From assembly GCA_011009095.1 (NCBI GenBank), contig VTPC01003716.1, positions 26,858 through 90,857 of the forward strand: 64,000 nucleotides of DNA, given 5' to 3'. Numbering within the stretch: position 1 is the first letter of the stretch; the number at the start of each line of letters is the position of its first letter. The notes below the pieces were generated by a model. The model made no database searches. It was given only the letters and a program-made list of their open reading frames with translations, and was not told the origin of the DNA. Source of the stretch: Ignelater luminosus (taxonomy: Eukaryota; Arthropoda; Insecta; Coleoptera; Elateridae). Both the position numbers and the translations under genes were made by a program. Of this stretch, positions 1 through 10,748 are shown piece by piece.

Positions 1-845
1 GCCATTCTCCATCTAGAGACCATCGGAACACTCTGCACCTACCTTAAGGTATGGGTAGTCATAGTCACTACTGTTCCTAGCGTAGAATTGGCTTGTATAA
101 CGCGTTCTTTTGGGTCTGTGATATCTACATGCGAAATAGAAGCTTCCATCACGTGAAGTTGTTACTGATCATCTGTTGCTTTCAGCTATTTTTGCGTTTG
201 TTGTTTTGCCAGTTATTATTTCTGTACGTTCACTTGTTCCATGTTTAATATCAACTTTTACAGAGACTTTGGTGAATGCATTTCTTTTACCCGGTCAACA
301 AAAGAGAACAAGAGGATCAAACGTGGAGAAAATGAACGACAAAAGTTTCCTGGGATCATGTGCGCAACACTGAGTTTCCGGAAATAGGGACGATGTCTTC
401 AGGCACCACCCAATCATACTTGATCCAATTCTGAACCATAGCTGTCTGCCTGTAGGGGATATCATTAAATTTTTGAAAGATATCAAAATACTATTACTAT
501 TGATTTCCATCTCTACAGGTCACAGCAAGATGAGCAAAATTCGACCGTCAACTTTTTTTCCGATGACTGTAAAAGATGCCGATTCTGACCGTTTTCGAAA
601 AATCGCGTGAAACACCAAACATTTCCTGATCTAAACAAAATTTGAACGTGTCAGGTGGTAACCTCTCAACAAGATTAGTCTAGATAGAGTTTGATCTTCT
701 TTTGTTTTTTCATTTCCCCCTTGAAGGGACAGGTGTGGTTTTTCGACATATCTTGAAAACGCAGCATCGAATCAAGATGGGACCTTTTTTTGCAAAAACT
801 TCTTTCTTTCATTGAATGTTACAAAAAAGCTTCCTTTATGCAGAA
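1..845. other. No gene recognised
   Basis: Mixed-composition sequence without a recognisable domain on either strand. On the minus strand the first 170 bases are open in two frames for about 40 codons, and a GTAGGT donor-like site occurs there, but neither reading resembles a family I know. It may be older transposon debris next to the LINE fragment that starts at about 846. Confidence 0.4.
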
Positions 846-1010
846 ATGTTAAAAACTAGAGGAGAGAAGTTAAGAGAAAGTATAAGGATATTGCTAAATG
901 CCTGTGGTCTGGTAAAATACCAAAAATGTGGGAAAATGCTGAGGTTGTCATTTTATGGAAAAAAGGCGACAAAGACAATGTAAAAAATTCTCGCCCAATT
1001 AGTTTGCTAA
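846..1010 (+). pseudogene. RTE-type LINE reverse transcriptase, N-terminal fragment
   Basis: The plus-strand translation reads KIPKMWENAEVVILWKKGD followed closely by SRPISLL. This is the first conserved block of the reverse transcriptase of RTE-like non-LTR retrotransposons, which copy RNA into DNA at a nicked genomic target. No start codon or endonuclease domain is visible upstream, so the copy is 5' truncated, as most LINE insertions are. The frame breaks after about 1010, where a GT-rich segment begins. The protein resumes at about 1800 with the catalytic and C-terminal parts, so this is one LINE copy split in two. The family call is firm; the clade rests on the conserved C-terminal block downstream. 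Confidence 0.75.
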
Positions 1011-1064
1011 TAACCAACAGACTGACACATAAAATGGACCTATGTCAACCTCCGGAACCTGGGA

Positions 1065-1795
1065 AATGTTTTTAAGGCGCTGGACTGGTTGATCAACGTT
1101 GAAACGCCACCGTAGGTGGTTGACTATTTAGAGAATTTAAACTCTCTCTAGCCTGAAGGTTCTAGTTTGTTGGAGTTGTACGCGTATTTCGTGGTGGTGA
1201 AGTACTTGATGGCTCGCCGTGGTGATATTGGTTGCAGCTGGCATCGCAAATCGAAGATGGTGGTGGTGGTCGTCACCTCTTGGTTAGTGGTGGTCACCTC
1301 CTTGTAGTTGGTTGCCCCCTACCAAAGTGGAAGCAGGGTTGTGAAAGAGCAGGTTATTAAAATGGTGGTTATTGGAATTGGTGATAAAAAAACGGTTGCT
1401 TTCAGAATCACATGGACTGGGAAGAGAGGGAATTAGGAGGAGGATAGGTGGTTAGTTGTTGGAGGAGAACGCTGTGGTGGATGGGCGGTGAATTTCCGGG
1501 AACGGTGGAGGAGGAGGAGGAGCCTCATGCTCAAGGATTTGGGTTGAAAAGTAAAGTGGTTATCACGGTCCCGGTAGCCCCCCAATTATTGAAGTCCCTC
1601 GGTCAATGTGGGGTGGTGCAGTATTACGGCCTTGGTGGTGGATGTGGTCCAGACCTGCGTCCCCTAGTACACAGGATCCAGAGGGTGGTGGAGTGTTGTT
1701 GGAGGTTCCCGTATCTTTCAGCACCGGTGCGCCACGCACGTTCTCTGACCCTGAGGTCGACTGCCTCGCTTCGCGTTCGAGACCGGAATTACAAA
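1065..1795. other. GT-rich (minus-strand CA/CCACC-rich) island splitting the LINE
   Basis: This stretch is clearly richer in G+C than its flanks and strongly strand-biased, with many GGTGG and GTGGTGGT runs on plus and CCACCACC on minus. It sits where the palm region of the RTE reverse transcriptase should be. It therefore looks like an insertion accompanied by loss of LINE sequence. No terminal repeats or target duplication could be found. A segment of similar composition and strand bias lies at about 40540-41700. An unidentified LTR retrotransposon piece is one explanation, but I cannot show it. Confidence 0.4.
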
Positions 1796-1799
1796 TAAA

Positions 1800-2575
1800 A
1801 GGATAAATATAGAGAGAACACGACTTAATCATTTACGATTTGCTGAAGATATGTCCTTAGCAGTATTTCAATAAATGAATTAACGACTATGTTAGAACAA
1901 TTGCAGCACGCATCGACACAAATTGGACTGGAGATGAACTTGGAAAAGACGAAGATAATGAGCCCAGAGCAAGTAAATATTACCATCGATAATATGCCAT
2001 TAGAGTATATACCTCGGACAAAAAACTCAACTGGGAAAAGAGAACCACACAGCAGAAATTTTCCGAAGATTAAGTCATAGTTGGGCAGCACTTGGTAAGC
2101 TCGCGTTTATATTCAGATCACAAGATATCCCTATAAATCTCGAACGAAAAGCGCATGAGTCATGTATACTGTCAGTTCTTACATACGGCTTTGATATTAT
2201 GGCCCTAACACGTCTGTCCACGAACAAACTTCAAGTCGCACAACGAGCATGGAGAGGGCTATATACTTAAGAGATAAAGTCCCAAATGAGGAAATCCAGC
2301 AAAGAACACAGATAACTGATGTTCTGAAAAGAGCAACGTGACTGAAATGGCAATGGGTTGGACACATAGCCAGATAGAACAACGACAGATGGGTGTTTAA
2401 AATCTCAGCATGGTGCCCAAGAGAGAATAAGAGGAGTGTAGGAAGACCGCAAAGGAGGTGGAGAAACGATATCCAAAAAGTCGCGAGAAAAAATTGGAAT
2501 AAAACTGCTATAGACAGAAACAGACGGAAAGAATTAGAAGTGGCTTACATCCATGAGTGGATGAATACAGGCTAA
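1800..2575 (+). pseudogene. RTE-type LINE reverse transcriptase, catalytic and C-terminal part
   Basis: Continuation of the fragment at 846. LRFAEDMSLAVFQ stands where active copies have the catalytic FADD motif, with E in place of the first D and an in-frame stop just after. GLEMNLEKTKIM follows at about 1930-1965. The C-terminal block is recognisable at 2393-2575 as KRSVGRPQRRWRNDIQKVA followed by the AYIHEWMNTG end and a stop codon, typical of arthropod RTE endonuclease-reverse transcriptases. Several stops and frame changes lie between about 2075 and 2390, so the copy is dead. The catalytic acidic pair is altered. Confidence 0.75.
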
Positions 2576-3158
2576 GAAGAAAAAAAGAAAGGTAGTTTGA
2601 TACAAGAATTTGATGCCCTAAACACGAATTCGAAGAAAAAACCGAAAAAAGCAATAATGAGAGATTAAAAATTCCAAAACAACATGGTTTTCTCCGGTGA
2701 CTACGACAACAAGATCTCGTCGAATTAAATTCAAACTGTAGTGCCTTTTTTATTATAGTTACTTTAGGTATGTTTTCAGTTAACAGCAAATGCTAACAAC
2801 TGAACAAAATATAACTGACATTTCTTTTTGTCAAGATCCTTGCGAGATTATTTTCGAAAGACTACGGATACGATTTATTTTAAAATAAAGGGAAAAATAA
2901 ATCTAAGCGCTTTGGACTAAAATAATGATTAGTCTTTTAAATGTTGACCTTCTTAAAGCGGGTTGCGTGCCACAGAGGGCACTGGCGTGCCTTACATATG
3001 TAGAATTACTTTAGATCTTCCCGTTTTCACCTTTAGAAATGTAATCATTTTAGATGACTTGGCACGGTGTATAAATTCGAAAGAAAAGTTTGTTGTAAAC
3101 GGCAAGATTTCCCAATACACTAACCGACAATTTCATTATAAATAGCACTAAAAAGTAT

Positions 3159-3249
3159 CCTCTGTTTACATAAACGCACTTAGAATTCTGTTTATTATTT
3201 TCTGAAAATAAACGTGCCGGCGTAGCAAAGATAATGTGAACTCGTTTGC
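3159..3249 (+). repeat. Dispersed repeat, copy 1
   Basis: About 90 bp that matches 28965-29048 in the same orientation. Both begin CCTCTGTT and carry ACATAAACGCA / ACACAAGCGCA. Both end with CGGCGTAGCAAAGATAATG or CGGCATAGCAAAGGTAATG, followed by a GAACTCGTT/GAGCTCGTT motif. The sharp start and the two distant copies suggest a transposon end or a short MITE. Terminal repeats of a PIF/Harbinger element are one possibility, but no partner end was found. Confidence 0.5.
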
Positions 3250-5814
3250 TAGCGTTTGCGATAACAAGGTGTTTTAATTTGTTACAAAACTGGATTTGCA
3301 TTGCACTTTTCGATGTTTCATTTATACAAATTCTTAAACTTGTTACTGAATTGAAACACTGTTGTTAATAACATTAATTTCTTAATGACAGTTCATAGCT
3401 TATCAACGCATCGACAGTAGTTTCTCTGTAAATATGCAGTTTTTTAAAATTCAAATTATAAGTGTAACTGTAAATTTGCCGCGGCTTACAATGTTAAGAT
3501 TTCCGTTCAACATAGGAAGGTTTTCTGACCTCTGAATAGACATTTATGAATAAATTAGGGTCATTTAAGTTATAAATAGTTAGTGTTTAGGTATTTGTGT
3601 TTAAATTCACGAAATTTCAGATAAAGATAGGCTGAGTGTTACCGTTAGTAAACTAAATTTCCAAAATCCAACTTCACAATTTTAAATATTATATTTACAG
3701 GAAATAAGGAAGTAGATAATTAAAACGGTTTTATTATAAAGATAAGTTCTGAGAACCATACCAACAATTTGAGATTACAATTAAAATTACATTACAATTT
3801 AAAAATCTCACTTAACATTGCATTTAAAAACAAGTAAGAGTAAGATGTTATAGTTACATTTGTAGCCTAGTCATTATAATAATGTATTCATTACTTACTA
3901 TTCTCTAAACAATATAATGTGAAATTAGAAAAGGATAAGTATCTAGTTAATAACAATTTTGCAGGTATTACTTTACTGTTCTTACAATTAGACATGCTCT
4001 TTTCTAGTATGTAGTAATCAGGCAAGCCAACTTAAATTGCTGGAACTAAAAAAGAACACATCCATTAAGTTAAGAAGAAAATAAATAAAGGTAGTACATA
4101 AAAGAGAATATGCACTAAAGGTTAATTGATAAAAATTCTCTATAAGTACTACACGAGAAGATGCAATAAATCAAACAGCCCATCTATCAACATGATATCT
4201 AGAAGTCAAACAATCATAAAGCCTTTTATTCATAAATGGTTTTCAATTGTCACAAAGATAATATAATGTTTACTATTGAGACCGTAGATAAATAAATTGC
4301 TAACCAAAGGTCATCATCTCACATTCACATTTTCAACAAAACTTGATCACTTTTGAAATTGAACACAAACAAAAACTTTCACTGTTCGTGTAAGACTACT
4401 TAAATTGTACCATTAATAATAAAAAATATTCCAGAAGATTGATGCAAATCAATGCCTAAGTACTTTTGTTATTATTATTATTGTCAAGGAACACGATACT
4501 GGGACAAAGCTATTTCACAAACTTTTTTTAAAACTTTCAGTTCTATTAACGTCAAAAATTACAACTGACATCTGAAGACTACTCTAATGACCAGTTGCAA
4601 CATCCATTGTTGAAATAAATAGATATTCGTACAACAAAAATTGATTTTATCTACCTATTCGGAGCTGAACCTCTTATTTCATGATTTCCATACCAGATAA
4701 AAGTTAAAAAATTGAATTTTTTAAATTTATGCGTTTTATGGTTGCAAACCGGTTTGAGATTCTTTTCATTTATCATACTCGATTTTGATTAAAATACCGT
4801 TAGATTTGTCAAAGTATTATCATCCTGTTTTACATGTCTTAAAAAATAAAATTTCATGTAAATCTAAGCGGAAGTCACATTATGAAATGTTAAACTTATC
4901 TTTATATCAATTTTTATTGCATTAATGGTAAACTTCCGAATTTATAAAGTAGCGCACAGACATTCAAATGATATTTATTAACAACATTCTAGAGATAAAG
5001 ATATAACCTTATTTTCATACAAAATTCGTTATGTTAACATCTTCGAAGCTTAATAAGGAACATAAATCTGTGAGTTCTAGTTCTAATAGAAGAGAAAAAA
5101 TTGTATAGATCCGTCTAGTAATGCAAGAGAGAAAAAAAGTGAAATATTATATCAAAAATTTGATCACATCTGTTTAAATCCTACTAATAAGGCTACTGAT
5201 ACATATAAAAAATTAAAACCTTAAAGTGACCGTGAATTTCAAGATACTGATCGTTACAAATTATTTTTTTATTTCTAAAAGTATCGACTATGGTAAATCA
5301 AGTTGAATCGTAACTCACTGATACAATCATTTTCTTTGCAGAAAGTGAGAAACTATAATTGCAATTGGATGTTCTTTCTTTCCAGGTTATTTATGCAAAT
5401 TTATCAAAACAAAGCATGGTACCATCCTAACTGTTAGGAGACTAGGGTTGTTGTAAAAACATATCGTAGGAAGCAGTGGTAACCCAAATTTACATGTGCA
5501 AAGAAACAAAAGTTTTAATGTTAGTAAATTGTGTTCTTAGCTCCAACAAAAGAAAACAATACCCTTTAAAAGTGGCGATCCAAAATATATGCTAATCCCA
5601 CAAGTGATGAGGTTCGCGTGAGCTCACGTTGAGAATTGGAGGCGCAAAGTAACCAATCAATAATGCAATGGTAAAGTAAACATTTTTAGGTAAGTACGGC
5701 CACTTTACACCTACTAGAAAAGCGAGAGTGTTGTCAATGTCAATACTGACATATAATGATCTTCAAAACGAAGAAATTATAAAGTGATTATTAAAACTAA
5801 ATAAGAATTTGAAA

Positions 5815-5980
5815 ATGGTAAGTAAAACCACTTACTTATTTATATTTCTACAATAATTAATTTCATGCTAATATACCCTAGGCTTGTCACATTGTGCCAG
5901 AATCGAGCTTGAGCCTCCTTGGAGACAATCAGTTATCTAGGTATACGAAGGAAATGATGGGACCTCGGAGAGGTCTTTGA
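5815..5980 (+). other. Candidate two-exon micro-gene with a 64-bp intron (unproven)
   Basis: An ATG at 5815-5817 is immediately followed by a perfect donor, GTAAGT, at 5818. A branch-like TGCTAAT and an acceptor CCCTAG ending at 5881 complete a 64-bp intron, a size common in insects. Joining 5815-5817 to 5882-5980 gives a 33-residue reading, starting MACHIVPESSLSLL, that ends at a TGA (5978-5980). One base out of frame, the next 60 bases stay open up to another GTAAGT at about 6030. A CCAAT motif lies near 5654. I do not recognise the peptide. It may be a host first exon, a decayed gene or chance. Confidence 0.2.
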
Positions 5981-6446
5981 TTCTGAAGGTGCGAAACATA
6001 AAACTCACGAATGAATCTCTAGAAGGCACGTAAGTATAATAATCATGCAATAAAGGGGCTGGGCGGCAAAGTGTGTCCATATTCCACGTAAAGGTGCTTT
6101 TATTATAAAAAAAACTCAACTCCGGTAAAAATAACTTGAATTAACACAGATACACTCTTTGCGAGTCAAACAGCTTCAATGTAAGCTTTTGTTTGTTCAC
6201 CACTTACTACCGTAAATTCTTTCCAAGCCTACATATATCAAACATACAACTTCGCCTTAGGTTTTATCATAAAATTCACCGGCAAAAAATTTAACACGCG
6301 GTTTACCTAGAGCCATATACCATCTTGAAAACCATGTGCGTGGAAAGTTCCATATATTTTCACTAATGAGATGGGAGGTAGGCACCAGAACTACTATTTG
6401 CTTCTTCTTTATTAATCTTCTTAACACTTAGTTTCTACTTAATGAC

Positions 6447-6894
6447 TGAACTCATGTCTTCTTGGTGTAACTTCTCTTTCTTGACTTTTGCAGTTTTGAT
6501 GTCGCAGTAGCCATTATAATATTGCCTTAACGTTGTAGTCTTTGAAACATGTAAACCTTTCTACTCAGCAATTGAAACCAAGCAAAACTAGACTCTAGAG
6601 TCCTCTTGGAAACTTTGCTTTTATTCAGAAAAAGCGCTAGTACGAACGTCGGGTTATTTTAAAAAAGATCTCGCAAGGTTATTCAACAGAACTGCTAATA
6701 ATATTAAATAACCAAAAGTCTTTTTGGAATAGTATAAAGTCCAACTTGCTCAATAAGAAGCCGATTCCGATCAGAGCCCCAGTAATATTGCTGAGTCATC
6801 TAAAGATTTCGATGTTATATTTTTCATAAGCCAACCTGATGCATTCGAGAGCCTTCTTTCAACAGAAAGGGATTCAACATCATTCTCCTTTTGA
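6447..6894 (+). repeat. Direct repeat copy A within R2-like LINE debris
   Basis: About 450 bp repeated at 7148-7601 in the same orientation. The 3' two thirds, from AAAAAGCGCTAGTACGAACG onward, are nearly identical; the 5' third is more diverged. The translated repeat belongs to the region upstream of the reverse transcriptase, with a KKDLARLFNRTANNIK-like reading in copy B. The intervening 250 bp resembles another part of the same ORF. Either two truncated LINE copies sit in tandem, or a local duplication occurred. Confidence 0.65.
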
Positions 6895-7147
6895 AAATGG
6901 TATACCAAAGACAATGCCTACTTTACAGGAACCATTAAGGATCTAATCGAGTTGATACTTATTCAATCAGTGTTATCTCTGATCTAATCAGCTCAGTCTG
7001 TTCTAATCCTGGCAATAACAGTCTGTGTCCTAATACCCGTCAATCACATACTTCCAATCCGAGAGCTAATAAAGACACTGGTAAAATCGACCGTCACGCT
7101 TTCGACTTCAAGCGTTGTCAAAAACTTTTTCAGACCAACTGTTAATT

Positions 7148-7601
7148 GAACTCATGTTTTTTTAGTGTAACTTTTCTTTCTTGATCTTTTTAGTTTTGAA
7201 TGTCTCAGTAGCCATTATAGTACTGCCTTAGCTTTGTAATATTTGAAACATGGAAACCTCCCTATCTGGCAATTGAGATTTAAATGAAGCAAAGCTAGAT
7301 TCTGGGGCTCTTTTGGGAACTTTGCTTTTGTTAAGAAAAAGCGCTAGTACGAACGTCGGACTATTTAAAAAAGATCTCGCAAGGTTATTCAACAGAACTG
7401 CTAATAATATTAAATAACCAAAAGTCTTTTTGGAATACTATAAAGTCCAACTTGCTCAAGAAGAAGCCGATTCTGATGAAGGCCCCAGTAATATTGCTGA
7501 GTCATCTGACGATTTCAATGTTGTATTTTTCATAAGCCAACCGAATGCATTCGAGAGCCTTCTTTCAACAGAAAGGGATTCAACGTCATTCTCCTTTTGA
7601 T
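7148..7601 (+). repeat. Direct repeat copy B within R2-like LINE debris
   Basis: Second copy of 6447-6894, offset by about 705 bp. Unlike copy A, it runs on into sequence that looks like the start of a reverse transcriptase (ILIPKNTVFQ near 7843), so this copy is the one joined to the rest of the LINE. Stops interrupt every frame. Confidence 0.65.
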
Positions 7602-9665
7602 AATCTTCCTTTTTTAGCCCAGTTAGTCGCAACAGCTCTCCGGAAGTAACAAAATGGAAAGGGAGTATAAAACAATCGTTAAGAATAACAGCTTCTTGCA
7701 TACCATAATCAGATGGTAGGAAGTTTTTCTCCATAGAACAGATACAATAGATTGTTGCCTCTATCAAATAAAGGCTTGATCTACTCCTCAATGCTTGCAT
7801 TTTCAATTCTTACAACCCTACCGCTCTGAAACAGTGGTGTACTATTTTAATCCCAAAAACACGGTGTTTCAAAAGTATGAAGCCTAATACCCAAGGAAAT
7901 GTTGAGTAACTAGGAGAATTTTCTGTGTGGGTGAAACCAGGGATAACATGTGAGTTAGTAACTTTTCTTAACGTCTTTGTTTAATTTAGTAATGGACGAG
8001 CTCCTTACTAAGCTTCAAAACGTAGATGCGGAATTAGAAATTGGGAAGAAAGGGTATCAGTGCTGACTTACACAGATGACTTGGCCACGCTAAGCAATAT
8101 AGTGTCCAAGACCCAAAAACTTCTTAAACGGTGTTGTCCTTTTTTCAAACACCGAGACCTAACAAAAAACAAACAAATAAAATTTCTTATCTGTACCACA
8201 TCTAGGTTTTATATGCAAAAAACGGTCATTGGGTAAAGAACCCGAAAAGCACCCATAAAGCCATATCAAAAGCTACCCAAACACCAAAACTTATTGGTTG
8301 ACAAGTATTTCTTTCATTTTCCCAAAACTATCCTCAATGCTTATCTACATATCCACGCAGAAGAAAGAGAGCTAGATCTTATGAACTTAGTGGAATCAGT
8401 TCTGGTAATCTTGCTAGATCGACTAAATAAATTAAGCTCAATGAATCAACGTCTTCCGAGATTAGACAAAAGAGTTTTGCATCTAGAGTCGTTCACACGT
8501 CGGATTACCATGCTCTTGTTTAATCTCCTGAAGAAGTACCTTCTAAAAATAAACGATACCTTGAGTGTGTATAATATTTCCACAATGACGTGGATTTATT
8601 AATGACTCAAATCGTAAAAGTCTTCAATTTTATTTAAATTAAGCTCGATGAAGTCTAACCTGTATTTCGAAACCGCCTTTTTTTTAAACGGGGACAGATG
8701 TTGCTATGGAAACTCAAGACGTGGTTGCTCAAAAACGACCACACCATGAAGAAAATCAGAACAGTCTGGTCATTCTTTAGACTTCTACCTCCGGCACCGG
8801 ACAGAGACAGGGCGCTTATTAGCATGCCAGCAGCAGTTATACTTCGGATCTCCAGAGTGGAAAGGATTATATCAAAGCCTTCCAGCTTCCAACCAAGCGA
8901 ACTTCGCGGAAGCAACTCGGTACAGAAAATAGTGTCAGGGGATGAAACCTTTGAGGCTGTGGTAGTGGTTTCAAGGACTAAATAACAAGAATGGTCGAAG
9001 GAAGTCTAACCTTCAGTTTGAGGTTTTTATGGTTTTCAAAAAGGACCAGACAGTTATCATAGCTGATGTATTTAGGTGTTTATTAGGAAATGTCTAAAAC
9101 ATCTTCAAATCGCTGTTGACTACCTCTAATAATACGTAACATTTCTCATTATTATCAACAATGACTGCGGAGATGTCAAACATTTTTCGATCATAAAGAT
9201 CTTGTCCTTAACGTGGAAAAAGCTTTGCATTTGTACCACTACATTTAAAAGACACCCATAATACAAGTTAGCTTAGAAAAATTTTTACTTATTAAGTTAG
9301 GACCTACTTATTAATACATGATGTTAGGGCAACTGAGGTTTCCAAATGCATTGAGAAGGTCTCTCTCCAACCTCACCTAGATTTGTAGTCCAAGATATTA
9401 GTTTCTCACGATAAATAAAAAACTGCTATTAAATGTCGATAAATTAAACATGAGTAGCGTTAAGCCCTTTCTTCACCTCTCGATCGCTATTCCAAACGGC
9501 CATATACATACAGCAACTAGAGAAGGGGGTTTGGGAGTAATGATCTTTGCGGAATCTATTTCTGTTATACTTCCATACTTCCATCGACCAGATTATCCCG
9601 AAATGGTCATCTTGTCAAAGAAATTAGACGATATTAATGAAACTTTCTGCAAGTATCCACCTTAG
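7602..9665 (+). pseudogene. R2-like LINE reverse transcriptase, heavily decayed
   Basis: Pieces of a reverse transcriptase appear in order on the plus strand. They are ILIPKNTVFQ near 7843, VKPGITCELVTFLNVF near 7930, MDELLTKLQNVDAELEIG from 7992 and the catalytic YTDDLATLSN near 8068. A thumb-like block follows at 8294-8600. IAIPNGHIHTATREGGLGVM at 9487-9550 matches the PN-x-IH-x-GGLG block downstream of the R2 reverse transcriptase. Frameshifts and stops separate the blocks. The catalytic TDD replaces the usual ADD. A 339-bp foreign segment interrupts the copy at 8662-9000. The non-LTR identity is firm; the R2-like assignment is by motif pattern only. Confidence 0.55.
8662..9000. other. 339-bp GC-richer insertion flanked by a 12-bp direct repeat
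   Basis: GAAGTCTAACCT occurs at 8650-8661 and again at 9001-9012, exactly bounding this segment. The segment is visibly GC-richer than its surroundings, and both strands stay open for 85-95 codons (plus 8698-8985, minus 8655-8915). The layout is that of an insertion with a 12-bp target-site duplication, as made by LINE-mediated retroposition. I do not recognise the encoded sequence and see no poly(A) tail. Confidence 0.45.
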
Positions 9666-9669
9666 GAAG

Positions 9670-10746
9670 CGTTTTAAGTCAAGGCTGTCTATTCACCTAC
9701 AGTAGTAGATAGATTTCTGACCACTCTCAATAATTTTAGAACTGATGGGAGTTTATAGCATTGAAAAGTGAAGTGAATGTTTCCACAACAAAATAATTAA
9801 AGACTTTGCTGTCATCAGTAGTTTGATTTACCGCAGGCTTCAACCGAACGATGCTCACATCCATACTTTGAATTCTTTTTTCTAGTGAAATGATGCTCAT
9901 CAAGATCCATTAAATACACACCCGATCTACTTATATATAAAACTTTCCATTGGGATTAGTCTTTACAACTCTCCAGAGTCTTAATCTACTTCCTTTTATA
10001 TAGTATGTAAGTATCAATAAGAAGGAATCTACAAATGCAAATTAACAAGTTCCTCTATTTATTTTAGTTACCTTAATGTCAACTATAGCAGAAGCTAACG
10101 CGGTGGTAAGGTAATCAGAAAGTTTTGGGCAACAATCCAGAAGGTCACAAAACCAATAAGGGTAGCACTGAAGTATCGATAAACAGCGTTTGATTCTTAT
10201 AACGCAATAACGCACTGAAACAATTTAGGCCAATTGGGTATGGTTAGCAAAGCTTTTTTTTCCTATGGTAAGTTCCGTGGGAACACATAGATACTAAACA
10301 TGAAATAAAAAAAGTCAGAATAATATTTCACCGGCAATACACGCGGTTCTGTAAATGACTGATGTCAGTGAATAAAAGGAGTTTAAAAAGATTTGTGGGA
10401 AATCCAAAATTAGCTACAGCATGGAAGAATCTACGCATCAGTAGATATGCTTGCGTAGAAAAAGTTGCCTATCTTTAGGTGAACTGTCTGTGTTAGACAA
10501 TTTAGATTTTATCTAATGCATTCTGAATATCAAAGAAGAAGAAGAAAAAGCAAAAGAGTTGAGGATTTTTGAAAAGCCTAAAAGTGTAAGCAGCTGTTCG
10601 AGAGAAGATAGTAATTTTACTAAGGCACCTTATTTCTAGGCATACTCTTGCTGTATCTAACTTTTCTGTTTAGGAATGATATTTGAACTCATTTCATTAC
10701 AAACAAGTATTTATATTATGTTTATCAACCATAGTATTCTTACATT
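9670..10746. other. No gene recognised
   Basis: AT-rich DNA between the LINE debris and the first mariner copy. No domain, terminal repeats or long open frame were seen. Confidence 0.5.
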
Positions 10747-10748
10747 TA

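Larger units (their letters stand above)
2581..6440. other. AT-rich stretch with little recognisable content
   Basis: About 3.9 kb of AT-rich DNA with no protein family I recognise. It contains one copy of a dispersed repeat (3159-3249) and a weak two-exon gene candidate (5815-5980), listed separately. The rest shows only short A/T runs and no terminal repeats that I could pair. Confidence 0.5.

Noticed and set aside
1..170. Possible coding exon on the minus strand with a GTAGGT donor
   Set aside because: Two frames are equally open for about 40 codons, neither resembles a known protein, and the upstream acceptor is poor.
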